DNA of 11,841 nt from contig QMYO01000021.1 in assembly GCA_003662715.1 (NCBI GenBank), positions 1 through 11,841 on the forward strand, in the 5' to 3' direction. Both the position numbers and the translations under genes were made by a program. Positions 7,816 to 11,841 of the stretch are shown here, in pieces. The notes beneath the pieces are model-generated. The model worked only from the letters and a program-made list of their open reading frames with translations. It ran no database searches and was not told where the DNA came from. This DNA comes from Candidatus Bathyarchaeota archaeon (GTDB taxonomy: Archaea; Thermoproteota; Bathyarchaeia; Bathyarchaeales; Bathyarchaeaceae). Positions within the stretch are counted from its first letter, which is position 1, and each line of letters begins with the position of its first letter.

Positions 7816-8028
7816 GTGGAAAAGGCGAAAGAAAAAAAGAAGACCAGAGGATCCTTCTCTTCCATCTCATTTCCAACACCTCTCATCAAGGAAATTGAAA
7901 ACATCGTGGAGGAGTTAGGCTACTGGCCGACCAAAACAGCATTCATCCGAGAAGCAGTTATGGAGAAGCTAGAGAAACATAGGAAAGAGCTTGAGACACG
8001 CCGCGCTCGCGAGAGCACAATGACTTGA
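7816..8028 (+). CDS. Ribbon-helix-helix (CopG/MetJ/Arc-type) DNA-binding protein
   Basis: The 70-residue product has a basic N-terminus (about residues 3-11), one beta strand (F-S-S-I-S-F-P, about 14-20), helix 1 (P-L-I-K-E-I-E-N-I-V-E-E-L), a G-Y-W-P turn, helix 2 (K-T-A-F-I-R-E-A-V-M-E-K-L) and a charged tail. This is the classic arrangement of a dimeric RHH repressor, in which the strand enters the DNA major groove. The GTG at 7816 is the only usable start and leaves just a short N-terminal arm before the strand. A GAGGT lies only one base before it, an unusually tight spacing. It leads a tight run of glycosyltransferase genes, so it may regulate them, itself, or both; that is inference. 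Its stop overlaps the next small ORF. Confidence 0.8.
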   Translation: MEKAKEKKKTRGSFSSISFPTPLIKEIENIVEELGYWPTKTAFIREAVMEKLEKHRKELETRRARESTMT

Positions 8029-8153
8029 TAACGGGGAACACAGATTTGACAGCGATTAAAGACTATTTGAATGCTAACCCTGGCGCTTTTGAAAGGATAG
8101 ATTTCAAATTTCTAAAAAGCCTCCAATATAAAGCACCAAAAAAGGAAAGTTAG
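8025..8153 (+). CDS. Possible 42-residue ORF overlapping the RHH stop
   Basis: A TTG at 8025 overlaps the preceding TGA by four bases (TTGA), an arrangement typical of coupled translation. The frame runs to TAG at 8151. The product reads like protein rather than noise: N-T-D-L-T-A-I-K-D-Y-L, N-A-N-P-G-A-F, then E-R-I-D-F-K-F-L-K-S-L. The frame is open for ten further codons upstream (from 7995), inside the end of the RHH gene. It could therefore be the C-terminal extension of the RHH protein displaced by a frameshift, either real or an assembly error. It is also in the same frame as the glycosyltransferase that begins three bases after its stop. No strong Shine-Dalgarno site is visible. Confidence 0.4.
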   Translation: MITGNTDLTAIKDYLNANPGAFERIDFKFLKSLQYKAPKKES

Positions 8154-8156
8154 CAT

Positions 8157-9416
8157 TTGAGCATCATTGAGCTAATTTTTCTTCTAGGCTTCATTGAGAC
8201 AGTGATTCTGTTTTTGTACGCGATTCGATGGTATTTATTTGCTTTTGTTTCACTGAAGTTTAAAATAACAGACAGGTTTAGAAAACATAATTGTAATCCA
8301 CATTCTTGCTTCGTTAGCATTTTGCTTCCCATCTATAACGAGCCCAATGTGATTGATCGATTATTGAAAGCATGTACTTCTTTCAATTCGCCTCCTTATG
8401 AAGTCGTCGTTATTGACGATTCTGATGACGGCATTACAACAGAGAAGTTGAAGGCTTGGCGTACCCATCCCCAAGTGAAAGTGATTCATCGAGATTCACG
8501 TGAAGGTTGGAAAGGCGGAGCCTTAAACGTAGGCTTAGACCACATAAATCCAAGAAGCACACATGTTTTAATCTTCGACGCAGATTTTGTTCCATCCAGC
8601 GACCTTGTTAGTCGCTTCCTTGCTAGATTTAATGGAGATGAAGTCGCTGCGGTTCAGGGTTATCAAAGGCATGATCTCAATGTAGAGGAGAACTGGATAA
8701 CGAAAGGTGTGAGGGTTTGGCACAGTTTGTACAATCTGGTTGAGCTGAATGGACAGCAGAGACTAGGACTTTTTTCACCTTTAACCGGCAGCGTTTTCAT
8801 GGTGCGAACTGACGTATTGCATAAGCTGAAGTTTGAAGAAGTCACAGATGAAGATTGGAACCTAACTATGCGTCTATATGAAAACGGGTATAAAATCTTC
8901 TATGATCCAAGCTTAGCTGCATCTGGAGAGTGCCCAAGCACTTTAAAGCGACTTTTCAAGCAGCAAATGAGGTGGGCGGAAGGACACACACGAACCTTCA
9001 AGAATCATTTTTTGAAAATATGGAAATGTAAGTTTCTTAGATTACGGGAGAAAGTAGATTTCATGTTTATTGGCTACTCTTTCCTGAACTCCACATTAAT
9101 TATGGCACTCACAGCAGCTTGGCTAATCACCATGATGTTTCCCAGCGTTTATCTTCCTCTTCCCATAGTGCAGATTGGGCTGTTTCTGTTATTGATAAGC
9201 ATACCCGCCGCAATCTTTGCTTCCCTAGTAGCACTTTCCCTAGAAGGTACCATAAAAGACTGGAAGAAAATTGGTTACGCCTGGTTACTAAACTTCATCG
9301 TCACTCCAGTGATAGCTTTTGCAGCATTGAAAGGACTATGTAGACGAAAAGGATATTTTCATCGGACATATAAAACTGGGAAAATATTAGGGGAGAGACG
9401 TGAGCTTGCCATTTAA
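8157..9416 (+). CDS. Membrane glycosyltransferase family 2, processive type
   Basis: This 419-residue enzyme has a transmembrane helix at about 4-28, a cytoplasmic GT-A domain and about three C-terminal helices (about 301-325, 333-360, 372-392). The family transfers a sugar from a nucleotide sugar and often extrudes the growing polymer. The hallmark residues are all visible: V-V-V-I-D-D-S-D-D (D87/D88), the metal-binding D-A-D at 141-143, the catalytic-base motif T-D-E-D at 230-233, and Q-x-x-R-W at 269-273. The layout resembles cellulose, mannan or hyaluronan synthase-like GT2 enzymes. It ends with a F-H-R-T-Y-K-T-G-K tail, similar to a basic segment common in this group. The sugar cannot be predicted. 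The TTG start is the only one upstream of the first helix; AAGGA lies about 10 bases before it. It follows the small ORF by 3 bases and is 27 bases from the next gene. Confidence 0.88.
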   Translation: MSIIELIFLLGFIETVILFLYAIRWYLFAFVSLKFKITDRFRKHNCNPHSCFVSILLPIYNEPNVIDRLLKACTSFNSPPYEVVVIDDSDDGITTEKLKAWRTHPQVKVIHRDSREGWKGGALNVGLDHINPRSTHVLIFDADFVPSSDLVSRFLARFNGDEVAAVQGYQRHDLNVEENWITKGVRVWHSLYNLVELNGQQRLGLFSPLTGSVFMVRTDVLHKLKFEEVTDEDWNLTMRLYENGYKIFYDPSLAASGECPSTLKRLFKQQMRWAEGHTRTFKNHFLKIWKCKFLRLREKVDFMFIGYSFLNSTLIMALTAAWLITMMFPSVYLPLPIVQIGLFLLLISIPAAIFASLVALSLEGTIKDWKKIGYAWLLNFIVTPVIAFAALKGLCRRKGYFHRTYKTGKILGERRELAI

Positions 9417-9443
9417 TTTCGTCAATTTCGTGACCCCCTAGCG

Positions 9444-11096
9444 ATGCCTTCTCTGTTAGGTAAAAATATAAAGGAAAAACCCTTGAGCCACACACTTCTT
9501 AAGGGTTTCAATGTAAATCATAGAAAAGGCCTTTTCCTTTCTTTCATCTTTGGCTTTGTTACTAGGTTGATACCTGAAGTCTTATCTTATCGATATCCCA
9601 TAGGTTTCGACACGGTGTACTACGCAGCGAGGATTGAGAGTGGAGTAGTGTGGCATCACTGGACATCGGTGTTTTCGACCTGGTTGCTTTACGGAATTTT
9701 GATACCCGTGTATCAAGTTGCGCAGGTTTATCCGTTTCTTCTGTTGAAGCTGGTAGCGCCTGTGTTGTACGCGTTGAATGTGTGTGGCGTTTATTATTTT
9801 TCTAGAATGGCATTGGGTTGGGATGTTCCTAAGGGTTTGATCGCCTCGTTTTTCTTTGCGTTTCAGCTGGCTTCGTTGAGATTATCTTGGGATCTATACA
9901 GAAACATGCTTGGACTGGCGATTCTCCTTTTTACGTTGCCGTTAATTTGGCAAATAGAAACGAAGAAGGGGGTTGTGTTATTCATTTTGCTTTCTCTATT
10001 TGTTATATTTAGTCATGAATACGCGTCAGTAGTTTTGTTTGTGGTAGTCTTAGCGGTTGCAATAATCAACTTATTCAAAGCAAATAAAGCGAGAATAGTT
10101 AAAATCTTGATGGCATCGTTACCAGCATTTGCCGTGTTTTTAGCGAGCCTTTACATATTTATGACGCATAACGATGCTTTTGAAGTAAGTGCTTATCAAG
10201 TCATTTTGCCTTATTCATCCGACGTAGCGACAAATGTGATGAACGTGGGCGACACTTTCCATCCCAGCCCAGATGGTTTCGGCTTCTTTGTTGACTATTT
10301 GGGCGTTGTATCGTTGAGTCATTCTTATGTATCGTATTTTGACTTAGCTTCAAAAGTTTTTTCTCTTTTCGCTGTCCTGTATCTGCTAAATTTGCCACTT
10401 ATTTTTATTGGCTTTTTCAGAAATCAAATTATAGATGTTTGGACTTCGCTTCTTCTATTCGGGTCCTTTAACGCTTTGATTACACCCTTTTGTGCCTTGA
10501 ATTTATGGGATAGATGGATGCTTATGTTGGTTTATCCATTTACATTTTATGCAGTAAATGGCATTAGTAAAATTCGGAAGAGTCTAAGCGGGAACGTTAA
10601 TTCTAACTTCAAGTGGTTAAGGCGTCCAAAAGTTTCAAAGACGATAACATACGGCACCTTTTTTACGACACTTCTAGCCGGTTCAGTTTTTATGGTTACT
10701 CCGCTGTTTTATGGTCGATATGGAGTTTTTTCTCTTCCAAATGTTTATCCATATTTTCCTGCTACCATGCAGGTTAATACTCTTCCTTTGCAAGATACGG
10801 CAGATGCAATTAGAGCTATGAAATGGCTAAATCTACATATAATAGATAGTTCATCTCTTATCGTTCATGAGTCATTTTTGCCATGGGCAATTCTATACTT
10901 AGACAGGACGTCTAACGTTCTTTATTTCGCTAAAGACATTCAAGGTGCCGTGAATTTAGCATTGGCACATGACTTCAATCCTATATATTTCATATGGTGG
11001 AATCTAGATATCGGTTGGTATGGCATTGTTGTTCCCGCTGGTTTTGAAGCAGTATTTGGCAGCGGAAGAATATCTGTTTTTGAATATCGTGGTTAG
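9444..11096 (+). CDS. Polytopic GT-C-like membrane protein, probable lipid-dependent glycosyltransferase
   Basis: The 550-residue product is strongly hydrophobic, with about ten or eleven transmembrane helices between residues 30 and 435, then an external domain of about 115 residues. The first outer loop carries Y-P-I-G-F-D-T-V-Y-Y with D56, where GT-C enzymes (protein mannosyltransferase, ArnT and STT3 types) keep their catalytic acidic residue. A second candidate polar motif is S-H-E-Y around H191-E192. The external domain begins near Q450 (A-D-A-I-R-A-M-K-W-L-N) and includes I-W-W-N-L-D-I-G-W-Y-G. GT-C enzymes take sugars from polyprenyl-phosphate donors on the outer face, which fits the polyprenyl-phosphate-type transferase encoded just downstream. 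It lacks the WWDYG motif of STT3/AglB, so it is not the oligosaccharyltransferase. Assignment to GT-C is by topology and the loop motif. A TTG at 9483, preceded by AAGGA, is an alternative start 13 codons in. Confidence 0.65.
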   Translation: MPSLLGKNIKEKPLSHTLLKGFNVNHRKGLFLSFIFGFVTRLIPEVLSYRYPIGFDTVYYAARIESGVVWHHWTSVFSTWLLYGILIPVYQVAQVYPFLLLKLVAPVLYALNVCGVYYFSRMALGWDVPKGLIASFFFAFQLASLRLSWDLYRNMLGLAILLFTLPLIWQIETKKGVVLFILLSLFVIFSHEYASVVLFVVVLAVAIINLFKANKARIVKILMASLPAFAVFLASLYIFMTHNDAFEVSAYQVILPYSSDVATNVMNVGDTFHPSPDGFGFFVDYLGVVSLSHSYVSYFDLASKVFSLFAVLYLLNLPLIFIGFFRNQIIDVWTSLLLFGSFNALITPFCALNLWDRWMLMLVYPFTFYAVNGISKIRKSLSGNVNSNFKWLRRPKVSKTITYGTFFTTLLAGSVFMVTPLFYGRYGVFSLPNVYPYFPATMQVNTLPLQDTADAIRAMKWLNLHIIDSSSLIVHESFLPWAILYLDRTSNVLYFAKDIQGAVNLALAHDFNPIYFIWWNLDIGWYGIVVPAGFEAVFGSGRISVFEYRG

Positions 11097-11108
11097 GGTT
11101 CTTTGCGA

Positions 11109-11841
11109 TTGAGGAGTTTGAAGATTAATAGTAAAAATCGCTTAGAATCAGAGACTGTACTAGATAGAAAACTTGTAAGCATAGTGATTCCAGCCTTAAA
11201 TGAAGAAGATGGCATCCGCAAAACCCTATTAGAAATTCCTAGAGGTGAACTAGAAAAGCTTGGTTTTGACACGCAGATCTTGGTTGTTGACGGAAATTCG
11301 GATGATGATACGCAGAATGTTGCGCTCAAAAATGGTGCCGATGTGTTAATAGAACCAATTAAAGGCTATGGAAGAGCTTATAAAACTGGTTTTAGTTACG
11401 TGAAAGGCGATATAGTGATAACGCTTGATGCGGATGCTACCTATCCTGCTTCTGAGATCCCGGACATTCTTAGAATTTTGGAACGTGAAAATGTAGATTT
11501 CTTGACCACTAATAGATTTGCAAGTATGGAAGATGGCGCGATGAGTTTCGTTAATTGGCTTGGTAATAAAATTCTCTCCTTTGTCACACGTTTGCTTTTT
11601 TCGGTTCACATCAAAGACTCTCAATCAGGTATGTGGGTTTTTAAAAAAGAAGTGCTTTCAATGATACTGCCTAGCTCAGATGGGATGGAGTTTTCTGAGG
11701 AGATAAAAATCAGAGCTTACAAGAATGTGAGAGCCATGGAGATTCCAATTTGTTACCGCAAAAGGGAAGGATATGCGAAACTTAGGGTGCTACAAGATGG
11801 ACTGAGAAATCTTCTGCATTTATTCCGACTTAGGATTAATA
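11109..11841 (+). CDS. Polyprenyl-phosphate-type glycosyltransferase family 2 (DPM1-like), 3' end missing
   Basis: About 244 codons are visible and the frame is still open at the window end. The protein starts with a short polar arm, then a GT-A fold: I-V-I-P-A-L-N-E-E at 25-33, V-V-D-G-N-S-D-D with D61, metal-binding D-A-D at 107-109, and D-S-Q-S-G-M-W-V-F at 170, where dolichyl-phosphate mannose synthases have a D-x-Q/T-x-G-F motif. M-E-F-S-E-E-I and Y-R-K-R-E-G-Y-A-K-L follow as in that family. Enzymes of this type load a sugar onto polyprenyl phosphate at the cytoplasmic face, and some carry C-terminal membrane helices that would lie beyond the window. The start is uncertain: TTG at 11103, 11109 or 11118 are all in frame, and GAGGAG at 11111-11116 is too close to the last one. 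It lies about 12 bases after the GT-C-like gene, so it is part of the same operon and a plausible donor-maker for it. Confidence 0.85.
   Translation, partial: MRSLKINSKNRLESETVLDRKLVSIVIPALNEEDGIRKTLLEIPRGELEKLGFDTQILVVDGNSDDDTQNVALKNGADVLIEPIKGYGRAYKTGFSYVKGDIVITLDADATYPASEIPDILRILERENVDFLTTNRFASMEDGAMSFVNWLGNKILSFVTRLLFSVHIKDSQSGMWVFKKEVLSMILPSSDGMEFSEEIKIRAYKNVRAMEIPICYRKREGYAKLRVLQDGLRNLLHLFRLRIN

Noticed and set aside
9415..9431. Short direct repeat AATTTCGT twice between the GT2 and GT-C-like genes
   Set aside because: Two 8-base copies one base apart in a 27-base gap are easily chance, and no regulatory context supports them.

Overview
The window looks like a piece of an archaeal chromosome, probably a TACK-type lineage such as the Bathyarchaeia. 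The lineage call is inference. It rests on a giant secreted protein saturated with N-glycosylation sequons, a GAGGT Shine-Dalgarno site, T-tract termination, a TATA-like box, heavy use of TTG and GTG starts, and archaeal-style membrane glycosyltransferases. Every gene I support is on the + strand. I saw no rRNA, tRNA, CRISPR array or insertion sequence.

Region 1 (1-7010) is one gene of 2320 codons. It encodes a surface protein with a signal peptide, a Pro/Glu stalk, an N-terminal domain in about three divergent copies, a long central array of beta-hairpin-like repeats built around an Asn-Gly-Thr turn, a conserved-looking juxtamembrane module, one C-terminal transmembrane helix and a short basic cytoplasmic tail. 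By hand count it has about 78 N-x-S/T sequons, plus many Trp and Tyr residues including nine WW doublets. It is best described as a giant membrane-anchored cell-surface or S-layer-like glycoprotein of unknown precise function. A T-rich terminator follows.

Region 2 (7011-7815) holds a leader with a TATA-like box, a perfect 8-bp inverted repeat and a 10-bp palindrome, then a small basic helical protein of unknown function. After it comes a 147-base gap containing a faint, start-less fragment that resembles part of an AbrB-type DNA-binding domain.

Region 3 (7816-11841) is a compact run of co-directional genes that reads as an operon: a ribbon-helix-helix DNA-binding protein, a possible 42-residue ORF overlapping its stop, a processive-type family 2 glycosyltransferase with membrane helices, a polytopic GT-C-like membrane protein, and a soluble polyprenyl-phosphate-type family 2 glycosyltransferase cut off by the window end. 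The likely theme is synthesis of a lipid-linked or exported surface glycan. Placing this next to a giant sequon-rich surface protein suggests, but does not show, that the two parts act on the same cell envelope. The most unusual items are the repeat architecture of the giant protein and the small ORF that lies in frame with the glycosyltransferase, separated from it by a single TAG.
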